Source: Cercospora beticola (lineage: Eukaryota > Ascomycota > Dothideomycetes > Mycosphaerellales > Mycosphaerellaceae). Taken from it: a DNA stretch of 64,000 bases. The position numbers and the translations under genes were made by a program. Location: the NCBI RefSeq assembly GCF_033473495.1, contig NC_088939.1:1860001-1924000 (forward strand), read 5' to 3'. Positions 12,967-22,915 of the stretch are shown in pieces. The notes beneath the pieces were generated by a model. That model did no database searches. It was given only the letters and a program-made list of their open reading frames with translations, and was not told where the DNA came from. Positions within the stretch are counted from its first letter, which is position 1. Each line of letters begins with the position of its first letter.

Positions 12967-13391
12967 GGAGCCCGTTCGGTTACCATTCTCATTCTCAAAG
13001 TCGAGTGGATACACCCCCCTGCTGTAGCGCTTTTATTCTCAATTAGCGTACAAGGAAAAAGTGAGATTGAGAATCCGGTAGCGTTCGGTTAACGTACTTC
13101 TTATTCTCGGTATAGGCCAATTACTAGAGAGGCTATCCGAATAGGGTAGCAGGACCCACTATATAGCGAGAAGCTCGTATAAGAGGTACATCTCACGAGA
13201 AGACGATTTAGCGTGTTTTTGGCCTTCGAGTTACCTAGAACAGGCATATACGCGAAGGCCCACCTTCTCACGAGAATTTCAAAAATCTCGTAAGAATAAG
13301 AATAAAATTAACCGAACACCATCGACTTCTCATTCTCACCCCCCCTGCATTTGCTTGCTGAGAATGAGAAGTCAGTTAACCGAACGGGCTC
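12967..13391. mobile_element. MITE-like non-autonomous element, TIR and TA target duplication
   Basis: Left end GGAGCCCGTTCGGTTA..CATTCTCATTCTC is matched in inverse by the right end GAGAATGAGAAG..TTAACCGAACGGGCTC, about 30 bp of imperfect terminal inverted repeat. TA dinucleotides flank both ends (12965-12966 and 13392-13393), as left by Tc1/mariner-type transposases. The 425-bp body has no coding frame. A second inverted-repeat pair with the same GTTCGGTTAA core lies inside it (13083-13317). The family relation is inferred from structure only. Confidence 0.7.
13083..13317. repeat. Inner inverted-repeat unit nested in the MITE-like element
   Basis: Left arm GTTCGGTTAAcgtacTTCTTATTCT (13083-13107) is mirrored by the right arm AGAATAAGAATAAAATTAACCGAAC ending at 13317. 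The arms share the GTTCGGTTAA core and the pyrimidine-rich ATTCTY tract of the outer ends. This suggests insertion of a related copy into the outer element, or a duplicated terminus. Confidence 0.6.
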
Positions 13392-13393
13392 TA

Positions 13394-14359
13394 GGGCTCT
13401 CCAGCACTTCCAAAGACTGTCTGGAATGCATCTGACGGCTGGCACACTTTAGCCTCGGAAGTGCGGTGTGGCATATCGTGAGCACGGACCAACAAGAATT
13501 GTGGGGCCAATTTTCCGCTCAACGCTCGAACACCTCCAACTCCAATCTTGTATCGCAAGATCGATCCTAGTTAGAAACAGAACAATGCAGTCATCAGGAG
13601 TGCTCATCGCTCTGTATGATATCCAAGAGATCTCGGTCTCAAGCAAGGGTACTCAACCGTTTCCAAGCATGATGGTGAGGTATCCGAATGGGCGGCACCC
13701 ATCAACGTGACAACCAAGGTGCCTGATGAATGTTCTTTGGACAACACTGCTGGACTTTCACGCACACGATGAATTCTCAAGCATCGTATTGCAGAAACCT
13801 TTGGGGTCTGGGTCCCATACTGCCCTCGCTGACCAGCTACAGACATGATTCAATCCAGAGCTGCTCTTCCTGATTTGACACGACTCGCATGTCAAGCAGA
13901 TTACCAACATCTTCACGATAACACGAAGAGGAATACAAGCCATCTTTAGTGTCTCCACAGATTGGCCAGATGTCTTGGCGTTTTGCCGATTGCGACTCCA
14001 CCTCCCGCTCTTTGCCCATCTGCGGTGCAAGCATCGCGTCGTTGTTTCCCTCCAGACATTCATCGCATCGTCATCATACATGATGCGCGGCCCGAAGCAC
14101 GCTTCGCTTCTGCGAACTAACGCATGTAGGCAGGTCGCCTCGCTCCTCGATTGCATATCGTGACTTGAGGCGGCGACCAGTCCTCGCATTGGTTCGCCCA
14201 GATTGATAGAATGACCATGCCATGCGAAGAACAAGCATAGCGGGACGCCTTGTTCGCCGTGACAAGCTCTTGCCGAATCTCAGACTTTTTGTGTTTCATT
14301 GACTTTCTTTTCTCCATTTCTGGTCCCCGTAACCACGCGGAGCTGCATAGTCTTACACC
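13394..14359. other. Intergenic, no gene recognised
   Basis: Several open frames of 60-160 codons occur on both strands, but none has a signal peptide, domain motif or credible splice continuation. It serves as the upstream region of the esterase gene; a pyrimidine-rich tract (14285-14325) precedes its ATG. Confidence 0.5.
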
Positions 14360-16596
14360 ATGGCCCCTCTGTGGCGCACTGCGACTGCCATGCTTACGGC
14401 GGCCAGCTTCGGAACACAGGCATTCGCACAAGAAGAAAGAGCCAGCCTAAAAATTGAGATCTCGACATCAGAAGGAATCCTCAATGGAAGCACCAATGGC
14501 AGGATTGTTTTGCTATTCGCGCCAGCAGGCACGGATCCTCTTGAAGACACCGACGTAACCTCATCTTCCGACTTGTTCTTCGGCAAAAACGTCTACAACT
14601 TTACGACCGGAGACACAGTCACTCTTTCTGGAGGAAGCAACAACAACACAGACTTTGGCGTATATGGATGGCCCGATGTATCTTTGAGCGATGTCCCATC
14701 CGGCGACTACACGATCCAGGCTCTTCTCAATCAATACGAGACGGTAACACGGAGTGATGGTTCGCAAGTCAGCGTTCGGTTTCCGTGTGGCGATGGAGCA
14801 GTACCTCTTGCTGGACCTGGCAGTCTCACCACATCACCGACCAATGTTACAGTATCAGGCAGCGACCAGATCATTCAGCTTAACTTCGACAGCGTGGTGC
14901 CACCTATCCAGTTTAATGGCACTGAAATTGGAGGATGCTCTCAAGGCAACTATGAAGACACAGAGCTCCTGAAGCACGTCAAGATCCGGAGCGATGTGCT
15001 GAGCACTTTTTGGAACAGAGATATGTGAGTGCCATTGCGATGGAAATGAGGATGGATCCTTCGTCTTGAAGAGCAATCTTGCCATTTATTTTGATTATTC
15101 GCTGACTTTGCACTTGACGAACAGCTACGTTGGCGCAAATATCAGGCTACCTTTCGGATACGATGCAAATGACACCAACACTCGATATCCCTTGCTATAC
15201 GAACAATCTCACTGGGTCGCTGGAGACAGCGATGACAGCACATTTGCAAATACTTGGAACCAAGGAACGATTCCCGGGGTCAACGGCACAGCAGGACGAC
15301 CAACACCGAAACTCATTCTCGTCACGATCCGCCACGAAACTCCATTTTACGACGACTCATACGGGGTGAACACGGCCAACATTGGTCCCTGGGGTGATGC
15401 GATCAATGATGAGCTGATACCCGAAATCGACAGACTTTTCAACACTATAGCTGCCCCATATGGGCGCATTCAGTCAGGAGGTTCGACTGGTGGCTGGATT
15501 TCCATCGCAAATGTCATATTCCGACCTGATCTTTACGGTATCTGCTTCTCATCCTACCCGGACTCTTTAGATTTCCACCAACACCAAGACGTTCGACTTT
15601 AGGAATACCAGAATGCATACACAAAACCAAATGGAAGCGCAATATACTCAATTCGGACGGTAGTCAACGGAACTTTGTCTGATACCACCACTGTAGCCCA
15701 GGAGAATCATTGGGAGCTGACTCAAGGTACTTCTTCTCGCTCATTCTTGCAATGGGACGTTTGGAACGCTGTCTTTGGTGCGCAAGGACTCAATGGATAT
15801 CCTCTTGAGCCTTGGGACAAGGTTACTGGGGAGATATATCCAGAGGTGAGTTCAGCTTTACTCCGAGATCCAGCAGAAGACACACTAACTTTGCTTCAAA
15901 CAGGCAGTCGAGTACTGGAAGCCAATGGATTTGTCAAGTTATGTAACCAGCAACTGGGACAACGAAAAGAACCTTGGCGAAGTACTACGCAACCGGCTCT
16001 TCGTTTACGTTGGCACTTGGGATAATTACTTCCTGAATGAAGGCGTCATGGAATTCCAAAAGAACGTCGAATCCAAGGGCGGTCCTGGATGGGCTAACTT
16101 CACCTACATCGAAAAGGCAACTCATGGAGGCCAGTATCAACGAAGAGACAGATGGGATTTCCTGGAGCTCGTCGTCGAATCTAGCAAGAATATTGCACCT
16201 GACGGAAAAACACCACTGCCTGCTACAGACGCTTCTGCGCGAGGCAACTTGTGGGAGGAGGTCGTGGCACGCGGAGGCCATCAAGCTGCACTCGACAGGC
16301 AAGCTGCGCCCACGATCACAACGAAAGTCCGTGCTTATGGCAGGCGCTTCGCTGAGGCAAATGCAGGACGATGGGATCCTGGTGTCAAGCTCGAGGCACA
16401 GTGGTTGATCAATGGCCAGCCGACGAACGATCCTCGTGATACAGTCTCCGTGGGATTGAACGAGACGCTTCAATACGAACCGACGATCAGAAAGCACAAC
16501 GTGACAACGTTCCAATTGGCATTGGAAGTCACGGGGACGAAGCGTGGGTACAAGACAGAGACAAGAGTCAGTCCAAGTGTTGAATTGTGCGCTTGA
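14360..16596 (+). pseudogene. Secreted alpha/beta-hydrolase esterase with one in-frame stop
   Basis: Exons 14360-15024, 15125-15845 and 15904-16596 (introns of 100 and 58 nt) would give about 690 residues. The N-terminus is a signal peptide ending near AFAQ, followed by a beta-rich N-terminal domain. The second exon has a GxSxGG nucleophile motif (GGSTGG, near 15477) in an esterase-like fold (CFSSYPDSLDFHQHQD). A TAG at 15600-15602 interrupts that exon, yet the same frame continues without a gap into EYQNAY..ENHWELT..SSRSFLQWDVWNAVFG and exon 3 (TSNWDN, YVGTWDNYF). The preceding residues and the family suggest a Gln codon, so CAG-to-TAG is the simplest change. The gene may be a recent pseudogene, a strain allele or a sequence error; otherwise translation stops at ~390 residues, after the nucleophile Ser. 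The substrate is unknown. Confidence 0.75.
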
Positions 16597-16914
16597 AGGC
16601 TCCATCTTGTTAGATGTAGGCGAAATGCTGGGATGCGGCCACGAGTTGCAGCTTTCTACGTGACCTAGAAATCACTGAGTAACCAAACAACTAAGAGCAT
16701 CTCTAGAGTCTTGCGTCATATTTATGAGTGGTGGCAAAACGACTTTTTGTTTCCAGGACCCTTGTCTCGAAGTGAAAGGGCAGAGTGAGAAGATTCATCT
16801 CTTCTGCAAGCCAACTCTACTTATCTGAGTGCGAGCAATCTGACTTTGTTCCATTTCTGTCGATGTCAATCAAGCCTATGATACATCAACACACTTTTCG
16901 CGGTATTCATGGAT
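16597..16914. other. Intergenic between convergent genes
   Basis: Shared 3' flank of the esterase and NmrA-like genes. I see no gene, tRNA or clear repeat. Confidence 0.6.
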
Positions 16915-18101
16915 CTACTCTTGCTTCTGTGCCGCCTGCATCGCAGCCGCCATATCCCTCAAATCCTTCGCTCCTTTCAATATAGATTTCGGCTTCCCAT
17001 CATAATTATGTCTCTTCATCCACTCTTCCAACGACTTGAGCCTGTTAGGGTGAATCTTATCCAAAAGCGCAAAGTCTCGCTTTACAGCCTTTCCCTGGCC
17101 CCAAAACTTCCACCAAGGTGTGAAGTTCTCAATGAAAGTCATCATGGACTCATCGCGAGGAACGTTAGGTCCAGCGGCGAAGTTAGCGGGTGCGTTAGGG
17201 TAAGGCTCGGCTTTGGCGAGGAAGTCTGCAAGGGGCACTTGGACGTGTTTTGCGGGTCTGCCGGTCACTTTTGTGAATGTCTTGGCAATGTCTGCGAAAC
17301 TGACTTCGTCGGTTGCGACTTTGAGGAAGAGACCTGCTGATTCTTTAACGTTGTCGAACATCCAGAGCGCATAGGGACCACCATCCTCGACAGCGATCAA
17401 CGGAATTTTGCCGTCCTCTGGGTATCAAAAATTTATCGTCAGCTAGTCTGCAATTCGTCGTGGTGGCGTTATGATAATTCTTACCCGCTGGGTTGGCCCA
17501 CACGAGAGAGCCGTCTTCCTGCTCCTGAGGCACAAACATGCCATCGTAAAGCATGTCCATGTAAGGTCCAGTAATCACCGATGAGCTGGTCATCGCTCCG
17601 TTCTGGCCTTGGGCAGAAATGTAGTCCAACACTCGGCCTTTGGCATCGTTGTGGCCCCAGTGATACGTCTCGTCCCAGTCCGTATCCTTCAACGCGAAAT
17701 CAGTCGCCGCGTAAATGTAGTGCTTGACACCCTCGTCCCGAGCAATCTCGTATGCTCGGCAGCCGTAGAACAATTCGTTCTTCTCTCCAATTGTGAAACC
17801 ATCGGTGTTGACCCATGCTCCCCAAGCTCCCTTGAAGCCCGCGTGTAGATCTTTCTGGCTGGTCTGCTGACCCTCGAAGAGCTCGACGTTTGGCAGTTGA
17901 GCTAGCTGCTTGGCGCGTTCGGAGTTTTTGTTGCGTGTGAGGACTCGCACGGCGTAACGGCCGCAGGCTGACAGTGCTAGACTAAGGGTCAATATCGCTT
18001 TCAATCAAATCAATGCGCTGTTTGCACGCACTGTTTACGATGGGAAGGCCCTGAGCGCCGGTGCCTCCCACCACAAAGATCAACTTAAGATCTGAACCCA
18101 T
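16915..18101 (-). CDS. NmrA-like NAD(P)-binding protein
   Basis: Exons (minus) 18101-18032, 17976-17485 and 17417-16915 give 354 residues. The short first exon supplies the dinucleotide-binding glycine motif VVGGTGAQG; the 55-nt intron (GTGCGT..TCTAG) joins IVN to TLSACGRYAVRVLTRN, the normal NmrA spacing. The second intron (17484-17418) joins NPA to EDGKIPLIAVEDGG. Central features are NTDGFTIGEKNE and a GVKHYIYAATDF strand. NmrA proteins are atypical short-chain dehydrogenases that sense NAD(P) redox state or act as regulators, usually without the Tyr-Lys catalytic pair; a catalytic isoflavone-reductase-like role is an alternative. It lies head to head with the hydrolase at 18597. Confidence 0.9.
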
Positions 18102-18596
18102 GTTGTGATAGTGTCGAATGCTGTTGTAAATGCAGGTATCCTAGTCAAACTTGTGTGCGAAGAGACTGGGGTGGAAGCTATATGTTGTGCATTTGCGTGC
18201 GTTAGCTTTGGCATAGCTGTCCCTGCCAAGGTCATGATTAGTCGTCCACATACCAAAATCTGACCATTAGAGCTCCATAGATGTTGAGACAATGACGACA
18301 GTTCATTGCGCCTTCACAGTCTGCTTAACAATTGTCTCGCATTTTTCTGGAGATGTTCTCCATATTCTGGACAACGGAGGAACACAGCGTTGTACGGCCG
18401 TACTGATCACTAAACCTCTCTGTTTAGCGTACTTTTGTCGACCAGATAGTACAAGATCGTCTTTTGTCGATCGTCCCGTCCAGTATGTTGAGTAATCAGT
18501 ATTGCCAGAAAAGGAAGCTAGCACGCCAAAACAAAAGACGGACTAGGGTGTAGTATACCTTAACTCACCCCTGCTACTGCTATACATACAGCAATC
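18102..18596. promoter_or_regulatory. Shared divergent promoter region (NmrA-like / epoxide hydrolase-like)
   Basis: The 495 bp separate two divergent start codons. Visible elements are a perfect 12-bp palindrome (18392-18403), two direct copies of CTTTTGTCGA (18432 and 18461, 29 bp apart) and a TATACATA sequence ~15 bp before the plus-strand ATG. Co-regulation is inferred from the arrangement only. Confidence 0.5.
18392..18403. promoter_or_regulatory. Perfect palindrome GTACGGCCGTAC
   Basis: A 12-bp dyad with a central CGGCCG lies in the middle of the divergent promoter. Everted or inverted CGG half-sites are the usual targets of fungal Zn2Cys6 regulators; no such regulator is encoded in the window, so binding is an inference. 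Confidence 0.35.
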
Positions 18597-19560
18597 ATGT
18601 TTCGCATACTGGCATTCGCCATCCTTATCTTGTCTATCATGTCTGCCACCAACGCGCAATCCTGTCAGCCCTGGGAGGGGTTCGTTGAAAACAATGGCGT
18701 TCGCACGCACTACCGCGCAGCTGGCTCCGGTCCTCTTCTACTGCTCGTTCACGGGTTCGTAGATAGGCCCAGAATTAAGCAACAGAGTTCACACTCCTAA
18801 TCGCTTCAATAGGTTCCCAGATAACTCGGACACCTTCTACCACCAAGTCCCAGAACTGTCGAAGCATTATACCGTTGTAACTCCAAGACTTCGCGGATTT
18901 CCACCCAGCGATGTACCGGACGACGAAGACGCCTATGCCTTGCCAAACGTCGTAGGGGACCTTGTCACACTCATCATGCACTTCAATGCCCGACAAGTCA
19001 TCCTGGGCGGCCATGACTTCGGTGCAGCAGCCATTCAGGTTCTAGCACTTTCGAAACCAGAGCTCGTCTCCGGTCTACTTCTGATGAACCCACCTATCCT
19101 TCCACGGTTCCAGGAATTAATCAATTTCGATCCCGAGCAACAGAAGGCCTCCGAGTACACAATCCACTTCCAGAAGTACCAGATCGGCGACGACAAAGAA
19201 GTGGTGGATAAGGCCAAATTCATCAGAGATCCCGCGCGTCGTAAGGAGATCGAAGAATATCTAACCGCATCTCCAATAAACGGCATGATGGCATATTACA
19301 AGAAGAACTATCCTGCGCCGCCATATGGTCAGACATCTCCATTGCAAAATGCGTCGTACTCAGTCCCGTCGTTGATCCTTTGGGGCGTGGAGGACGAATA
19401 CTTCATCCCAAAGATGGTAGACGGCATTCCAAAGGTTTTCCCCGGCGGAGCACGTCTGGTCACTTTTCCGAAAGCGGGACATTGGGTATTCCAGGACGAG
19501 CCACGGAAAGTGAATCGAGAAATAGCTTCTTGGCTGGACGAGTTGAAACTGCAGGAGTGA
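18597..19560 (+). CDS. Secreted epoxide hydrolase / haloalkane dehalogenase-like alpha/beta hydrolase
   Basis: Exons 18597-18754 and 18813-19560 give 301 residues. A hydrophobic signal peptide ends near SATNAQ. The 58-nt intron falls inside the oxyanion motif and restores HGFPDN. The nucleophile elbow is GGHDFGA: Asp rather than Ser, as in epoxide hydrolases and haloalkane dehalogenases. The catalytic His is in [10 protein letters not shown], and the acid is probably in WGVEDEYF. Length is normal for the family. Secretion is less common for fungal epoxide hydrolases and suggests an extracellular epoxide or lactone substrate; I cannot name it. Confidence 0.9.
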
Positions 19561-19637
19561 GTTGATCAGGGTAGCAGCGAGTGGGTAGGAAACTGAGAAA
19601 ACCGATTGTCCGCCTTGGGTCGAACCTTGTCGTCTTA

Positions 19638-20879
19638 TCATATTCGAGCCTCTTGGTGTGTTTCGCGAGATCCCACATGCGGTGGCGAAAACAGCACAGT
19701 ATCACCCACCGCTTTCCTCTCCGTGTCTTCGTGGTTTCGTGTAGTCTGTGCCTCTTCGGCAATGGTCGGCTCTTCTTCCTCCTTCCTGAACAATTCTTCT
19801 TTCGCTTTGCGACTTCTGTTTAACATGCCTGTCCAAAGTTTCTCCAAGTCTAGCTCTCCTCGCTTCTCTTCTGTCATCAATTGCACAACAACATGACAGC
19901 CAGTTGTCCTTGTTCCAAACCCTACAATCTTGCTCTCTGCTTCAATCTCAGCTTCTGTCTTCGGCAACTCTCCTCCTTCGATCCTGCCAATATTGACGCA
20001 AACCCAACCTGTCCTGATGCCTTCGTCGAGCTCTGTATCGTTCGTGCCCTTCGCGCCCACTGCACTCATCAGCCGAGCTCGCTTCGCTCTTCGTCGAAGC
20101 TTGACTTTGAGCTCCTGTCGTCCAAGCAGGCCATCTGCGAAGGGTGTGAGATTATGATTCGAGCGCAACCATCTGCAGAGTTTGTCTGCGGAAACATGTA
20201 GATGCTTTTCCGAGCGCGCTGTTCCTATAAGCATAAAGAGATTGGCACCTAGGGCTGGCGGAGGATCTAGCTCGCGCAGATCGAGAAGTGTAAGGTCGTC
20301 CATGCCCAGGTCGACGGAGACCTGCTGCAGAAGGGGCTCGAGGAGGCTAGGAGGGTGGGATGGGAGGTCTGGTATCCGTTGACGAGCAGATAAGCTGGAC
20401 TCTGTCGGTGGAAGAGGCGACTGGACTTGGAGATACCAGGGGACATGCTCCGTCTGTTCGGTTGCTGCATTTCCTTCGACATCCTCACTGTCTTCCTTTG
20501 CCGCCCTTTCCGCCCTCCGCTGCGCCTTCGCTTGTGCTTGCTCCTTGGCGATGGCTTCCTCCAATTCCTGCATCTCTTGCAGTTGCTCGCCCGTGACTTC
20601 GTACTCGTGCACTTCCTCACGGCTCTTGGATCTCACTGGAGTCGATCCTTGAATAGGATCGTTATCATTCAGTCGTCTCCTGGGGGCAGCCGAGAACCCG
20701 GTGTTGATATCGTTCAAGGCATGCTCCTCTCGCCATCTCGTTGTCGATGCGGCGAATGTCCGTCGTTGATGGCGTGGTGCTGCTGCTGTCCCACCAATGC
20801 TGGCGATGAATGATCGTAAGATCCATTGCCTACAGCTGCTACACGCCGCCGTTGTTGCGCTTCTCGTTGTCAATGCCAT
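19638..20879 (-). CDS. ATP25: Mitochondrial ATP25 / RsfS-like protein
   Basis: Intronless, 413 residues. The N-terminus is basic, Ser/Thr/Arg-rich and lacks acidic residues (mitochondrial targeting type). A charged coiled segment (~95-125, EEAIAKEQAQAKAQRRAE) precedes the RsfS/DUF143-like domain (~190-330): DDLTLLDLRELDPPPALG, GTARSEKHLHVSADKL, RWLRSNH, GWVCVNIG. In yeast Atp25, the N-terminal RsfS-like part binds the mitochondrial large ribosomal subunit and the C-terminal half stabilises ATP9 mRNA; the protein here ends soon after the RsfS domain. It is divergent from the uS5m gene, 133 bp away. A simple mitochondrial ribosome silencing factor is the alternative name. Confidence 0.88.
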   Translation of the reverse strand: MALTTRSATTAACSSCRQWILRSFIASIGGTAAAPRHQRRTFAASTTRWREEHALNDINTGFSAAPRRRLNDNDPIQGSTPVRSKSREEVHEYEVTGEQLQEMQELEEAIAKEQAQAKAQRRAERAAKEDSEDVEGNAATEQTEHVPWYLQVQSPLPPTESSLSARQRIPDLPSHPPSLLEPLLQQVSVDLGMDDLTLLDLRELDPPPALGANLFMLIGTARSEKHLHVSADKLCRWLRSNHNLTPFADGLLGRQELKVKLRRRAKRARLMSAVGAKGTNDTELDEGIRTGWVCVNIGRIEGGELPKTEAEIEAESKIVGFGTRTTGCHVVVQLMTEEKRGELDLEKLWTGMLNRSRKAKEELFRKEEEEPTIAEEAQTTRNHEDTERKAVGDTVLFSPPHVGSRETHQEARI

Positions 20880-21012
20880 TGTGTTGTGTTGTAAATGAGA
20901 TTGGCCACTTCTCTTCCATCATCGTCTCGTTCGGGAAAGCCAAGACTCGTCTCCGCAATCCGCATCCATCTCCTCGAGGAACACGCTCCCACATCGGTCG
21001 GCATCGCGCAAC
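20880..21012. promoter_or_regulatory. Bidirectional promoter of two mitochondrial translation genes
   Basis: Only 133 bp separate the ATP25 and uS5m start codons, so both must start transcription from this spacer. I see no TATA box, as is usual for such housekeeping pairs. Confidence 0.55.
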
Positions 21013-22128
21013 ATGTCGACGTCCAAGGCCTATCAGTGCCTCTCGTGCAGGCTGAAAAATGTCTCTCTTGATGCTGCCAACACGACTTCCCGCCGCGCCT
21101 TTAGTACTTCGCCCTCGCACCAGCGCCGCGTTCGCAACAACCTCCGCCGCTCTCCCGCCCAACAACCCGAAGCAGATGCCATCCGGGACCGTCTACGGCC
21201 CTACACTGCTCGCGAGAAGAAGCTGCTTGCTCTGAAATACACTCCGGAGCAGATGGAGGCCATCGAGGCTGGAGAAAAGGCGATTTCCTCCGAGGACCTC
21301 CTCCAACAAGGACGCTTCCGCACTGATCCTATGCGCCTGGACTACATTGATGACTTTGCTAGTGTCCGACCGGTCGTTGACGCTACCACGGGCCAGCTAA
21401 AGGAGATGAACAGCTCACAATTGCACGAAGGGCAGCAAAGCACACTTGGTGCAGCATTGAGCAGTGCGAAATCGAGAAAGGACAAGGGGCGGAAGGAGGA
21501 TCAGGAAGAGACAGATCCGCATATGTTGAGATTGTCACAACAGACAGGCCTGAGCAGGGACGAGATTCGAAAGATACGCGTCAAGAATCTGGTCAGTCAT
21601 CGCGTGGTGAACCAGACGCGCATGGGCAAGATCCAGAGTTTGTACTTTTTGACCATTGCCGGAAATCAGAACGGCATGCTGGGCATTGGAGAGGGAAAGG
21701 CTGCGGAAGATGAAGATGGGAGACGGCAGGCCATGATGAACGCCATTCGCAATATGAAGCCCATCCCGCGCTATGAGGAGAGGACGATATACGGTGAGGT
21801 TGAGGGCAAAGTGGGAGCGAGTGTTGTTAAATTGAGTGCCCGACCACCTGGTAGGTCATTGATGAATCGCGTCTCTACTTGACGTCTTTGCTGACATTCG
21901 TGACCAGGGTTCGGCAACCGCTGTCAGCATCTGATCTTCGAACTGGCCAGAGCCGCTGGAATTTCGGATCTTGCTGCCCGTACGCCACGATCACGGAACA
22001 AGATGAATGTCGTCAAGGCAGCTTTCGAGGCTCTCACGAATCAACGACTACCAGAAGATGTCGCAAAGGCACGAGGGAAGAAGATGGTCGATGTGAGGGG
22101 TGTATATTACGGAGGGCTTGTACACTAA
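21013..22128 (+). CDS. MRPS5: Mitochondrial small-subunit ribosomal protein uS5m
   Basis: Exons 21013-21850 and 21908-22128 give 352 residues. The 57-nt intron joins SARPPG to FGNRCQHLIFEL. The N-terminus is an Arg/Ser-rich mitochondrial presequence (TTSRRAFSTSPSHQRR). The S5 core follows: VVNQTRMGKIQSLYFLTIAGNQ, GMLGIGEGKA, then the C-terminal S5 fold GISDLAARTPRSRNKMNVVKAA. It is part of the mitoribosome decoding region. The N-terminal extension (~190 residues) is typical of fungal mitochondrial homologues. Confidence 0.93.
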
Positions 22129-22840
22129 TGGCAGATATGACTTGTACAGTTCCTGTGCCCTATCTCCGACATTGCACGCAACTTCGTTCGCAGCGAGAGC
22201 CTTTCTGTCGTGGACTGCGCTTACCTGGAAACGACGCTGATGCTGGTCTCCTGCACTCCACTCCCGTCCCGTGGCATGAGGAAGCCAATCCGCAGTGCTC
22301 TGAGTTTCATGAATCTTGCCCTACCTGGAGTGGAGTCCGATCTGCATTCTCCTACCTGTCGATCGCCTTGGACTAACAACTTGCATGCCTGACGGCTCGC
22401 AACAGATGCCCGCCAAGTATTCAAACAGCCACGCGAGGCACGCGTGAGCTGTCCCCGCATTGGCCTTCGCACCCAAGTAGTCCGCTATAGTCTGGGCATA
22501 CAGCAGACAACTGCTACTTACGGACCTAGCTCTGCGTACCAACATCCGCTAAGCGAATAGCCAAGCGATCGTCTGCAAGATAAACGAGCTCTTCGAACTT
22601 CACGTCGACACTAACAACTTGCCAAGCAGTTGCTACTGAGGCATCAGAACAGATCTATGCCGCTATCTGCTGCTCACCGACCAGAAATACGTGATGATGC
22701 TACTGCAAGACAAGATTAACAGCAGCAGCTAACACCTGACGCGGGCCAAAATCCAAGCGTGGCATGGACAATCTTGTCTGCTTCAAGAATAAGAGTCGAA
22801 ATGCCAATGGCCCTGCAGGAATTGGCATCATTGAGATGGG
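22129..22840. other. Intergenic, no gene recognised
   Basis: 3' flank of uS5m and distal upstream region of the small secreted protein gene. No domain-bearing frame, tRNA or obvious repeat is seen. Confidence 0.55.
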
Positions 22841-22847
22841 TATATAA
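22841..22847 (+). promoter_or_regulatory. TATA box of the small secreted protein gene
   Basis: TATATAA lies 75 bp before the ATG at 22916, a suitable distance for a fungal core promoter of an inducible gene. Confidence 0.5.
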
Positions 22848-22915
22848 GATGGCTTCTGGAGCAGTGCAGAGATGGCATCGCATACTCAAAACAATTACGC
22901 AGAACATCAGTCAAC

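Noticed and set aside
15539..15602. Intron ending TTTAG that would remove the esterase TAG
   Set aside because: It would remove the conserved CFSSYPDSLDFH segment and its 64-nt length breaks the frame.
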